NCBI GenBank assembly: GCA_019873645.1
Contig: JAIOAX010000015.1
Span: 40,581 to 104,580, forward strand
Reading direction: 5' to 3'
Length of the DNA stretch: 64,000 bases
Origin: Chloroflexota bacterium
GTDB lineage: Bacteria; Chloroflexota; Anaerolineae; B4-G1; SLSP01
Positions 18,952 through 26,868 of this stretch are shown piece by piece (within the stretch, counting starts at the first letter, position 1; the number at the start of each line of letters is the position of its first letter). The notes under the pieces were generated by a model that saw only the letters and a list, made by a program, of their open reading frames with translations, searched no databases and had not been told where the DNA came from. The position numbers and the translations under genes are program-made.

Positions 18952-19240
18952 TGCTACATTGTACCCGGACTGCGAGCCACCCCAGTTGTTGAATACTCTT
19001 GCGGAGCGTGTGGATTTCATCGCGCGGCTGTGCGCGGCTTGGGACTTTGGGCGGTTGCCTGATGTGACCGTTATCAGCGAGATCCGCCGGGAACCGTGGC
19101 GTGACGTGATAGATGCCTGCCGGCTATTGACTTCACCGGTCTACCATCTCCTGCGATACTGGCATGGGTTGCCGCCGTTGCCCTATTTGGGCCGGCAATT
19201 GGCGTATATTCGAGATGATCCCAGTTTGGCATACGTATAG
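18932..19240 (+). CDS. Hypothetical small protein overlapping the AbiEii-like gene
   Basis: 102 residues from ATG 18932, inside the end of the upstream NTase gene, with GTGAGG about 9 bases upstream. The sequence has no motif I recognise; it is rich in Arg, Leu, Trp and Tyr, with two helical stretches and a proline-rich segment GLPPLPYLG. The overlapping arrangement is common for toxin-antitoxin partners, so it may be the cognate antitoxin or accessory protein of the NTase. No HTH signature (as in AbiEi) is visible. Confidence 0.6.
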   Translation: MAVSWIDATLYPDCEPPQLLNTLAERVDFIARLCAAWDFGRLPDVTVISEIRREPWRDVIDACRLLTSPVYHLLRYWHGLPPLPYLGRQLAYIRDDPSLAYV

Positions 19241-19256
19241 GGAAATCTTGTTCCCG

Positions 19257-19307
19257 GTATACAGCTACGCCGACAAGGTATCCCCGGTTGTTTGGGACAG
19301 AGTGTAA
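19257..19307 (+). pseudogene. Remnant of a DUF3782-type C-terminus
   Basis: In one frame the DNA reads VYSYADKVSPVVWDRV then stop. VYSYADKV matches the end of the two DUF3782-like genes (VYSYAEDV). No open frame leads into it, so it looks like the 3' scrap of a third copy left by deletion between repeats. Confidence 0.45.
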
Positions 19308-19313
19308 CCGGAC

Positions 19314-19664
19314 TTGTTGTTCGTGGCGACGGTGCACCTGGAGTGGCTAAAGGAGACGCACCTGGACGGGCCGGCGGACCTGGTAGTGGAGATCGTCTCG
19401 GAGGAGAGCGCGGAGCGGGATCGCGGGACTAAATTCTACGAGTATGCGCGCGGCGGCGTGCCGGAGTACTGGCTGATTGACCCCCAGGCGCAGTGGGGTG
19501 AGTTTTACCGTTTGGAGGGCAAGTATTACCGTCTGGTGTTTGGCGGGCGCGAGGGGCGGTATGAGTCTCTGATGCTGCCCGGTTTCTGGCTGCGGGTGGA
19601 GTGGTTGTGGCGGGAACCGTTGCCCCGCACGCTGGATGTGCTGCGGGAGTTAGGGGTGATTTGA
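19314..19664 (+). pseudogene. Uma2-family (DUF820) endonuclease-like protein, N-terminally truncated
   Basis: About 116 residues open from 19314, probably not starting with a true initiation site. It has the second half of a Uma2 domain: GPADLVVEIVSEESAERDRGTKFYEYARGGVPEYWLIDP, giving the D...E-x-S/K-like restriction-fold core, then the usual YRLEGKYYRLV and LPGFWLRVEWLW tail. Full family members are about 180-200 residues, so roughly 70 N-terminal residues are missing. The deletion joins it directly to the DUF3782 scrap at 19257-19307, pointing to one rearrangement event. Could still be expressed from an internal start. Confidence 0.65.
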
Positions 19665-19885
19665 GAGCGGTGCAAAACCGTTGACAGCAAACTGGCGCGC
19701 GGAAAGCAAAGCATGGGTACCGTCCTGGTAGAGCAGTTTTTACTTGTCGAGGGATTGCCAGATTAACGATTTCGGTTAGAATGCGGATGAGTTCCTCACA
19801 AAGTTGGCTTCCGGTGCGGGGTTTTGATTTACCGGCGGGTGTATGGCTATAACACCCAGGTTGTAATGGTACGGGAGATATCTGT

Positions 19886-20728
19886 ATGGAAAACTCGCAG
19901 TTAACCCAACTGATCCGCCGAGAGCTGCCGGGTATTCTGCGGCGCGACCGCGAGATGCGCGAATGGGTGCTGAGCCTGACGCGCGAACGTTATGCGGACA
20001 AGAACGAGACCGAAAGCCGCTTTGACCGCGTGCTGGATGAACTGCGTCGTGAGCGCGAGGAAAACTTCCGCAAGTGGGAGGTCAATCAGCAAGAACTCCG
20101 CGCCCTGCGCGAAGAGCAGAACCGCAAGTGGGAGGAGCAGAACCGCAAGTGGGAGGAGCAAAACCGCAAGTGGGAGGCCAATCAGCAAGAACTCCGCGCC
20201 CTGCGCGAAGAGCAGAACCGCAAGTGGGAAGAGCAGAACCGCAAGTGGGAAGAGCAGAACCGCAAGTGGGAAGAAAATCAGGCGACGATTAATGCTATGT
20301 TGGCTGAAATCCGCGGACTGGGGCGGAAGTACGATAGTACCATCGGTGCATTAGGAGCACGTTGGGGCTTGCAGACTGAACAATCTTTCCGCAATGCACT
20401 GGCCGGGATTCTGGGAACCTCTTTCGGCGTCGAAGTGCTCAATGTGAGAGAATACGATGACGCGGGCGAAGTGTTCGGGCGACCTGACCAGATAGAATTG
20501 GATGTCATCATCCAGAATGGGACGCTTATCCTGTGTGAGATCAAATCTTCGATCAGTCGCGCTGAAATGCACACGTTCGCGCGTAAAGTGGCGTTCTACG
20601 AAAAACGCCACAACCGGAAGGCCGACCGGATGCTGGTCATCTCGCCGATGGTTGAGGAACGCGCACGGGCCTTGGCGAATGAACTGGGCATCGAGGTCTA
20701 CAGCTACGCCGAGGATGTGGTGGTGTAG
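19886..20728 (+). CDS. Coiled-coil protein with DUF3782-like PD-(D/E)XK domain, copy 2
   Basis: 280 residues, a paralogue of 17182-18219. The first 60 residues and most of the C-terminal domain are the same, but the coil has only two full 18-residue units plus four 7-residue insertions. The catalytic-like D...EIK is kept (ELDVIIQNG, ILCEIKSS). The next 25 residues differ (ISRAEMHTFARKVAF against MSKSDMVIFERKVRF in copy 1), while the DNA on both sides of the patch is virtually identical. GGGAGAT lies before the ATG. Function unknown; a nuclease fold is inferred. Confidence 0.75.
   Translation: MENSQLTQLIRRELPGILRRDREMREWVLSLTRERYADKNETESRFDRVLDELRREREENFRKWEVNQQELRALREEQNRKWEEQNRKWEEQNRKWEANQQELRALREEQNRKWEEQNRKWEEQNRKWEENQATINAMLAEIRGLGRKYDSTIGALGARWGLQTEQSFRNALAGILGTSFGVEVLNVREYDDAGEVFGRPDQIELDVIIQNGTLILCEIKSSISRAEMHTFARKVAFYEKRHNRKADRMLVISPMVEERARALANELGIEVYSYAEDVVV
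20072..20281 (+). repeat. Direct 54-bp/21-bp repeats encoding coiled coil, copy 2
   Basis: The same coil-encoding units as in copy 1, reduced to two long units and four 21-bp part-units. The change in number relative to copy 1 is direct evidence of repeat expansion or contraction. Confidence 0.8.
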
Positions 20729-20796
20729 GTGTTGTGTCGGAATTCAGAAACTGCCGAGTTCCTGCGTCCCATCCAAGGCAAATCAGGTTGATAAGG

Positions 20797-22035
20797 ATGC
20801 TGAACCACAAAGGCGTCACTTTGGTATCCCCTTTCCTATTGGCCGTTGCAGTGTTGGCTCTGGTGGTCTTGCCTTCAGTGTGTCAATTGTGGTTGCTCAA
20901 TGCCTGGTCGGTACATTGTATACATCATACTTTTAATAGTTTAGCAGCAAATCAATCTGTGCATGAACTGCCTCCCCAGGGGCACGCTCGGGCGGCGTTG
21001 TGGATCGCCTCTGCTGCCTTGAAATCCGGTAATCCGGCCGCCGCCGAGGTGCTTGTTGCCTCACAGGCCGCTCAAGGAGAACGATTTGCCCTGGCTTTGA
21101 GGGCGGATGCCCTTTTGGCGCAGGGCGATTTTGTTGGCGCTATGGCAATCTGGCAGCAGACCCGGGATGTTGAAGCTATGCTAGAGGCGGCTTCGCAGAT
21201 GGCGCAGGCCGGTCGTTTAGAAGAGGCGCTGACGGCATACGAGGTTGTCTGGACACTCAATTCAGAGTTGGGTGCTCTGCCGTTGGTGAACTTTTTGTTA
21301 AATTACCGACAAGATTATAGTCGGGCGGAAAATATTTTGCGGCAATCGTTGGCGACTTTCCCTGATTCCAAGCATTGGCTTGACTGGTCTGTTCGTCTGG
21401 GGGATGTGTTGCGCACCCAGAAACGTTGGGATGAAGCAGCTACCCTGTATGAAAATATTATTGCTCAGGTCCCGGATGCCTGGACGGCTCACATTGGTCT
21501 TGGATGGGCGAGATATGAGCGTGGCGATGGGTCGGAACAGGCTATTGCGGAATTTCGAAAAGCTATTGTCATTGATCAGGGACAAGGTGATGGTTACTTC
21601 GCTATGGCGCAAGTGTTGACGCGCGAGCAGTGCTTTGTCGAGGCTGAACCGTGGTACCGTCTTGCGCTTGAGCGTAATCCAAAACGTGAATGGTATATTG
21701 CGCGAGCGAATACAGCGCGATCCGCGGGTAATCTTGACCTGGCGCTGGCTATCTATAAAGAAGCCGTCGAGAAATTTCCTGCTTACGCAGCAGTGTATTA
21801 TGAGATGGCTTTAGCCTATCGCTTAAATGAACAGCCTGAAGAAGCAAAGGTCAGCATTGAAAAAGCTCTTTCCCTTATGGTCCGCCCCAATGAGTTATAT
21901 TATGTGCGAGCCGGGCAAATCTACGAGTGGAGTGGGGAGGGGGGGCAGGCATTGCAAGCCTACCGAAAGGCGCTGACGATCAATCCTGATAACAGCGCTG
22001 CTCAGCAAGCTATTCGCCGTTTGAGCGGACCGTAG
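20797..22035 (+). CDS. Membrane-anchored TPR protein
   Basis: 412 residues from ATG 20797 (AAGG just upstream; a GTG at 20734 is also open). A single hydrophobic segment at about residues 12-32 anchors the protein. The rest is helical repeats with TPR consensus: EALTAYEVVWTLN, WDEAATLYENII, AIAEFRKAIVID, LALAIYKEAVEKFP, PEEAKVSIEKALSL, ALQAYRKALTINPDN. Such proteins are scaffolds in envelope or polysaccharide assembly. It stands at the head of the polysaccharide locus and may organise it, though the 466-base gap after it separates transcripts. Confidence 0.82.
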   Translation: MLNHKGVTLVSPFLLAVAVLALVVLPSVCQLWLLNAWSVHCIHHTFNSLAANQSVHELPPQGHARAALWIASAALKSGNPAAAEVLVASQAAQGERFALALRADALLAQGDFVGAMAIWQQTRDVEAMLEAASQMAQAGRLEEALTAYEVVWTLNSELGALPLVNFLLNYRQDYSRAENILRQSLATFPDSKHWLDWSVRLGDVLRTQKRWDEAATLYENIIAQVPDAWTAHIGLGWARYERGDGSEQAIAEFRKAIVIDQGQGDGYFAMAQVLTREQCFVEAEPWYRLALERNPKREWYIARANTARSAGNLDLALAIYKEAVEKFPAYAAVYYEMALAYRLNEQPEEAKVSIEKALSLMVRPNELYYVRAGQIYEWSGEGGQALQAYRKALTINPDNSAAQQAIRRLSGP

Positions 22036-22065
22036 TTGCGTGCTATATCATTTTGTGTATTATAT

Positions 22066-22443
22066 TTAATGACTCTCCTGAAAAAGTCTTTAATTCACTG
22101 CGGAGACGCAAAGAACGCCGAGAAAAATTCAAGTTTATATCAATAAAGTTATTAATGACTCTCATGAAAAAAGTCTAATTCACCGCAGAGACGCAAAGAA
22201 CGCCGAGAAAAATTAAAGTTTATATCAATGAAATTAGTAATGAAACGCAAAAAACTTAACTTTATTGAATTCGACATAAAAATCTTTGCGACCTCCGCGA
22301 CTCTGCGGTGAGATCTTTAGTTTTTTCAGTAGACTCATTAATGAAACGCGAAAGACTTAATCTTATTGAATCCGACATAAAAATCTTTGCGCCTTCGGCG
22401 ACCTTTGCGGTGAGATTTTTAGTTTTTTTTCAGTAGACTCATT
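22066..22443. repeat. Cluster of four related repeat units, two direct and two inverted
   Basis: The 466-base gap 22036-22501 has no gene. Units 1 (22066-22151) and 2 (22152-22237) are tandem 86-bp copies containing GCAGAGACGCAAAGAACGCC or a close variant. Units 3 (22238-22338) and 4 (22339-22443) are tandem 101-105-bp copies in the opposite orientation, containing CGACTCTGCGGTGAGAT and a terminal TCAGTAGACTCATT. The whole block can fold into a very large cruciform. Related shorter palindromes occur at 36302-36377 and 49031-49107. Confidence 0.8.
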
Positions 22444-22501
22444 TATTGAGTACACTCAACCTTCCGGATTTTATCATAAATACCACTTGTGAACGTGATC
22501 G

Positions 22502-24046
22502 ATGACTGATGCCGAATTGTTATCTAAAAAATTAGCCACCGTAGTTTCTGCTCCCAAAAGCAGCCGCTTTGGTATTGACGTCCTTATTCTGGTATTTGGC
22601 ACGGTTATCGCCCAGGGACTGGGCATTCTAGCATCGCCATTGCTCGCCCGGCTATACGATCCTGGGGCGTTTGGTATATTGTCTGTCTTTACTTCAATTT
22701 TGGCAGTCCTGACTGCTGTGGCTTGTTTGAGATACGAATTTGCAATTATGCTGCCAGAATCGGACGAAGATGCAGCTAATATTATGCTGGGAAGTATCTT
22801 GGTTTCCGTCATTGTTTCTGGCGTGGTCGCCCTCATTGTTTGGGTAGGCCATACGCAAATCGTGCAAATACTCAATACTCCGGAGTTAGAGCCGTACCTT
22901 TGGTGGGTTCCAGTTGCGCTATTCCTGGGCGGGATTGCGATAGGCCATCCGGCGTTAAATTATTGGAGTACCCGCAGGAAAAACTTTGCCTGGTTATCCT
23001 ATGCGAAGGTTTTTGGCTCTATGGTTACAATCGGTTTCCAAATCATTGCCGGTTTTATCGGTTATGCTACCGGCGGCAGTCTGATTCTGGCTTATGTGTT
23101 AGGAGGCGCCGTCGTATCTGGCTTGATACTTGGTTGGCAAATCTGGATCCATGATGGGAAATTCCTGTTAAAGTCATGGAGCTGGAAGAAGATATTTCAG
23201 GGACTTAAACGCTACAAGAAATTCCCATTGTTTGATACATGGGGTGTGCTGCTGAATACTATATCAACGCAATTGCCAACCTTCTTTTTAGCGGCCTATT
23301 TTTCTTCTGCGGTGGCCGGATTCTATTCTGTGGGGAACAACTTGCTACGGGTGCCGATGAGCCTGGTGGGGAGTGCGATTGCACAAGTCTTCTATCCTAG
23401 AGCGGCTGAGGCTAAAGCCGCTGGCACATTGGCGCGTATGGTCGAGGTTACCTTTTATTATCTGGTCGTGCTGGGGATGTTTCCCCTTCTCGTGCTGACG
23501 ATTATAGGCAAGGATTTATTTGTGGTTGTGTTGGGGAGCCGTTGGGCCGAAGCCGGCGTTTATACGCAAATCCTCAGCGTCTGGACTTTTTTCTGGTTTA
23601 TCTCTGCCCCTCTAAGCAATCTGTTTCGGCTTCTGGAGAAACAAGAATTCAGTCTGGTGCTTAATGTCGTTATCATTGTGACCAGGATCATTTCCCTTCT
23701 TATAGGAGGGATTCTGAATAATGCGCGACTGGCGCTTTTTATCTACGCCGGTTCGGGTATAATCGTTTACGGATACCTCTCATTGGCGATTATGCGACAT
23801 TCTGGCGTTCCTTTATCTAAAATGTTCAGAATACTCTTCAATAATACTCTTTTGTTCATCCCGGTCGGGATCCTGCTTGGTGTACTGCTGATGCTCAACA
23901 CAAATTCATGGATGTTGATTGGGGTAGCAGGGGTAATCCTCATCATCTACTACCTTTACTTGATAAAAAACGATGCCAGAATGCTGGGTTTTATCATGAA
24001 CTTGCTGCGTTTACGCACAAACGGTATACGGAAAAGTATCGGCTGA
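22502..24046 (+). CDS. Oligosaccharide flippase (MATE/MVF-like, Wzx)
   Basis: 514 residues with about 12-14 membrane helices. It has the N-terminal pattern LIFGTVIAQGLGILASPLLARLYDPGAFGILSVF of the polysaccharide-transport branch of the MOP superfamily, and RYEFAIMLPESDEDA in the first loop. It should flip lipid-linked oligosaccharide repeat units across the cytoplasmic membrane. It is the first transport gene of the locus; base composition here is clearly more AT-rich than in the flanking housekeeping genes, as is usual for exchanged surface-polysaccharide genes. Confidence 0.88.
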   Translation: MTDAELLSKKLATVVSAPKSSRFGIDVLILVFGTVIAQGLGILASPLLARLYDPGAFGILSVFTSILAVLTAVACLRYEFAIMLPESDEDAANIMLGSILVSVIVSGVVALIVWVGHTQIVQILNTPELEPYLWWVPVALFLGGIAIGHPALNYWSTRRKNFAWLSYAKVFGSMVTIGFQIIAGFIGYATGGSLILAYVLGGAVVSGLILGWQIWIHDGKFLLKSWSWKKIFQGLKRYKKFPLFDTWGVLLNTISTQLPTFFLAAYFSSAVAGFYSVGNNLLRVPMSLVGSAIAQVFYPRAAEAKAAGTLARMVEVTFYYLVVLGMFPLLVLTIIGKDLFVVVLGSRWAEAGVYTQILSVWTFFWFISAPLSNLFRLLEKQEFSLVLNVVIIVTRIISLLIGGILNNARLALFIYAGSGIIVYGYLSLAIMRHSGVPLSKMFRILFNNTLLFIPVGILLGVLLMLNTNSWMLIGVAGVILIIYYLYLIKNDARMLGFIMNLLRLRTNGIRKSIG

Positions 24047-24095
24047 ACGCCCTGTTACAGGCTATTGGATTGCCATTCCGACGGACGATTTCTCT

Positions 24096-25472
24096 ATGGG
24101 GGAGCAGATGGTGTCAGATAATGTATGTAGCATTATCGTTAAGAATGACTTCTGTATAGGGTGTGGCGTTTGCGCCGGCATCTGTCCATCGCAGACATTA
24201 AAAATGATGCTCTCACCCTTTGGAGAATTCAATCCGGTTGATGTCCATGGGAAATGTCTGGCAAATTGTCATCTGTGTCTTACCAGTTGTCCTTTTGGTA
24301 ATCGGGACGAAAATGAAGACACGATAGCGTCTGCATTATTTGCTCAGCAGGCCGGGATAAAGCATACGCGAGAAACCGGCTACTACCTGAGTAGTTACGT
24401 GGGATTTTCGAACGTGGATGACCACCGTGCTAACGGTTCTTCGGGTGGACTGGCGACATGGCTACTCGAAAAATTGCTGACCGAGCAACGTGTTGATCAT
24501 GTGATTTGTGTGAGGCCGGCCGAAAATGAGGATACGTTCTTTAAGTTTGATATTTTTACCGCTTCTCTGGATGTTCGGAATGCCTCGCGGTCTTCTTATT
24601 ATCCCAATCAATTATCTGAAGTTATTCAGTATGTGCTTAACCACTCAGGCCGATATGCCGTTACGGGATTACCCTGCTACTTAAAGGCCTTACGTTTAGC
24701 CTCCGCAAAAATCCCCAAGTTGCGCACGAGAATAATTTATTATGTTGGCCTTGCATGTGGGCAACTGCCTTCTACACGTTTTGTGGATTATATGGCTGCG
24801 AAACTGGGTATAGAGGCTTCAGTGGTTTGCAGGGTCCAATTTCGCGTAAAAGATTACAAGCGACCTGCCAATGATTATGGGCTGATGGTAGAATATCAAA
24901 GAATGGGAGCAAAGGATCAAAAAACGATTTATCGGTCTGAGGGAATGGGAAGAATATGGTCGTATGGCTATTTTAAACATAACGCCTGCAGTTACTGTGA
25001 CGATGTTTTTGCCGAGGTCGCCGATGTGGTGTTGATGGATGCCTGGCTTCAAGGCTATGCGGAAAAGAGCGAAGGGTTTTCCATCGCTTTGATCAGGCAC
25101 AGCGAAATCGAGAAGTTATTTATCGAAGGCGCCGCCGCTTCGGAATTGTCGCTGCAAGAAATCCCCATTGAGGCCGTGATGGTGAGCCAGCGAGGCGTAT
25201 TGACAAGAAAACGAACCGACCTTGCGGATAGACTCAACCTTGCTAAAGGAAGGGCCTATGTGCCGCAGAAAAGGGTTGCGCCGTCCAAACGAGTGCCCTT
25301 GCTAACGCGGTTGGGATTTTGGTTAGCGGATATTATGCGCGCCCAGGTGCGAAGGCATTTTGACCCCGGCGATGCCGTCAGAAGTTTTCGTGTGACCGAG
25401 AGAAAAATTTTTCCGGTGTGTTTGCTTTACAGGATAGTCGTGGCCGTGAATAAACGCCTGTTTTCGCGGTAA
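24096..25472 (+). CDS. FrhB-like iron-sulfur protein (coenzyme F420 hydrogenase/dehydrogenase beta-subunit family)
   Basis: 458 residues; ATG 24108 is an alternative start. Two 4Fe-4S motifs lie near the N-terminus: CIGCGVCAGICP (C-x2-C-x2-C-x3-C) and CLANCHLCLTSCP. The FrhB N- and C-terminal domains follow, with GLPCYLKALRLAS and a further C-x2-C in NACSYCDDVFAEVADVVLMDAWL. In polysaccharide clusters such proteins sit next to pyruvyl-transferase-family genes, as here (44-base gap), and are thought to do a flavin/FeS redox step on a sugar or on the transferred group. The true electron donor and substrate are unknown. Confidence 0.82.
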   Translation: MGEQMVSDNVCSIIVKNDFCIGCGVCAGICPSQTLKMMLSPFGEFNPVDVHGKCLANCHLCLTSCPFGNRDENEDTIASALFAQQAGIKHTRETGYYLSSYVGFSNVDDHRANGSSGGLATWLLEKLLTEQRVDHVICVRPAENEDTFFKFDIFTASLDVRNASRSSYYPNQLSEVIQYVLNHSGRYAVTGLPCYLKALRLASAKIPKLRTRIIYYVGLACGQLPSTRFVDYMAAKLGIEASVVCRVQFRVKDYKRPANDYGLMVEYQRMGAKDQKTIYRSEGMGRIWSYGYFKHNACSYCDDVFAEVADVVLMDAWLQGYAEKSEGFSIALIRHSEIEKLFIEGAAASELSLQEIPIEAVMVSQRGVLTRKRTDLADRLNLAKGRAYVPQKRVAPSKRVPLLTRLGFWLADIMRAQVRRHFDPGDAVRSFRVTERKIFPVCLLYRIVVAVNKRLFSR

Positions 25473-25515
25473 CTTTTGCCTGAATGGCGCTTGGCGTACA
25501 TTTTGGAGGTTGTGT

Positions 25516-26868
25516 ATGGAAACTGATCGGCAATACACCTTTTTTCTCGCTGGAAGTAGCAGTTATTACAATCGGGGTTGCGAAGCCATCGTTCGTAGTA
25601 CGGCAATCCTATTAAGAGACGCCTTTGGCAATTGTAGATTTTATTCGGCTTATTATCCTGATAAATATTGCCGGGACAAAGATAACGAATTCGATCCAGA
25701 TATTGTGCATTTACCCATGCCGGAGTTTAACAAATATTCCTTGAAATGGTTTCTTAACCGGGCTGTTTCGACAGGTTTCCTTGGTAGGGGGGGCAGCAAA
25801 CTTTCAGAGGCGATCATCAATTATTGTTATCATGAACCTATCTGGGACAAGGCCATTCGCGACAGCGATGCGGTTTTAATGGTGGGCGGCGACCTGTTCA
25901 CTTTGAGTTTTACCTACCCCGACAGGCATTTTCGAATTATAGAACTGGCAAAAAAGTATCACAAACCGGTGGTATTGTGGGGCGCGTCGGTTGGGCCTTT
26001 CTCAAAAGATAAAGCCTACGAGAGATGGGCGGCGGCTGAATTGCGGACGGTCACACGAATTTATGCGCGCGAAAGGGAGACGGTGCGCTACCTGGATTCC
26101 ATCGGCGTCTCCGAAAATGTGGAATTGGTAGCCGATCCGGCGTTTTGGCTATCACCTGCTCCGGTTGAATTACCCCTTGAGATCACGGAAGCCCTTAAGC
26201 AAGGAGCTATTGGAATCAATCTAAGCCCTTTAGCTGGGGATTTTCGTGCCAGGTATACCTCTCGTAACTTTTTTACACTAGTGTGGCACAATTTACGCAG
26301 ACAGGTAAGGGCCGAGAAAAACTATGCCGATTGGGTTGCATTGGCTTCCTCGGCCGTTGAATCTGTTATTGAAAAAACTACAGTTCCTGTTGTCCTTATT
26401 CCTCACGTCATGTCTGATTCTGGCAAAAACAAGAAAGTGGATGATTATCTGTTTCTTGAGCATATTTATCAAAATTTGCGACGTTATTCCTCTCGCCTGT
26501 TTTTGGTACCTAGGGGACTTAACGCCGGTCAGTCCAAATGGGTAATCGGGCAATGCAAGGTATTCGCCGGCGCCAGAACCCATTCAACAATTGCGGCAAT
26601 CTCGTCGAATGTGCCGACGCTCTTTATCGCTTATAGTCAAAAAGCGCGCGGCCTGTCGCGGGATATTTTTGGGGATGACCGCTGGCTGATGGATGTCGCG
26701 GCGTTATCTCCCGAGGCGCTCGCCGTCAAATTAACCCTTTTGTTGGAAGCGCAAGAAGAAATACGGGCTTATTTGATGCAGAAAAATCAGGAGTTCCGTA
26801 TGCTGGCCCAGGCGGCGGCGTGGTCGTTGAAAGCCATTGTCAGGGATCAAGAAAGCGTAACAAGATGA
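25516..26868 (+). CDS. Polysaccharide pyruvyl transferase family protein
   Basis: 450 residues from ATG 25516, with GGAGG 7 bases upstream. Recognised from the CsaB/WcaK-type pattern: N-terminal GSSSYYNRGCEAIVRST, SDAVLMVGGDLFT, KPVVLWGASVGPF, ARERETVRYLDSIGV, VADPAFWL, and C-terminal VFAGARTHSTIAAISSNVPTLFIAYSQKARG. The family moves pyruvate from PEP onto sugars as a ketal, giving the polymer negative charge. Some members linked to FrhB-like partners may carry out other chemistry. It overlaps the next gene by 4 bases (ATGA). Confidence 0.85.
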   Translation: METDRQYTFFLAGSSSYYNRGCEAIVRSTAILLRDAFGNCRFYSAYYPDKYCRDKDNEFDPDIVHLPMPEFNKYSLKWFLNRAVSTGFLGRGGSKLSEAIINYCYHEPIWDKAIRDSDAVLMVGGDLFTLSFTYPDRHFRIIELAKKYHKPVVLWGASVGPFSKDKAYERWAAAELRTVTRIYARERETVRYLDSIGVSENVELVADPAFWLSPAPVELPLEITEALKQGAIGINLSPLAGDFRARYTSRNFFTLVWHNLRRQVRAEKNYADWVALASSAVESVIEKTTVPVVLIPHVMSDSGKNKKVDDYLFLEHIYQNLRRYSSRLFLVPRGLNAGQSKWVIGQCKVFAGARTHSTIAAISSNVPTLFIAYSQKARGLSRDIFGDDRWLMDVAALSPEALAVKLTLLLEAQEEIRAYLMQKNQEFRMLAQAAAWSLKAIVRDQESVTR

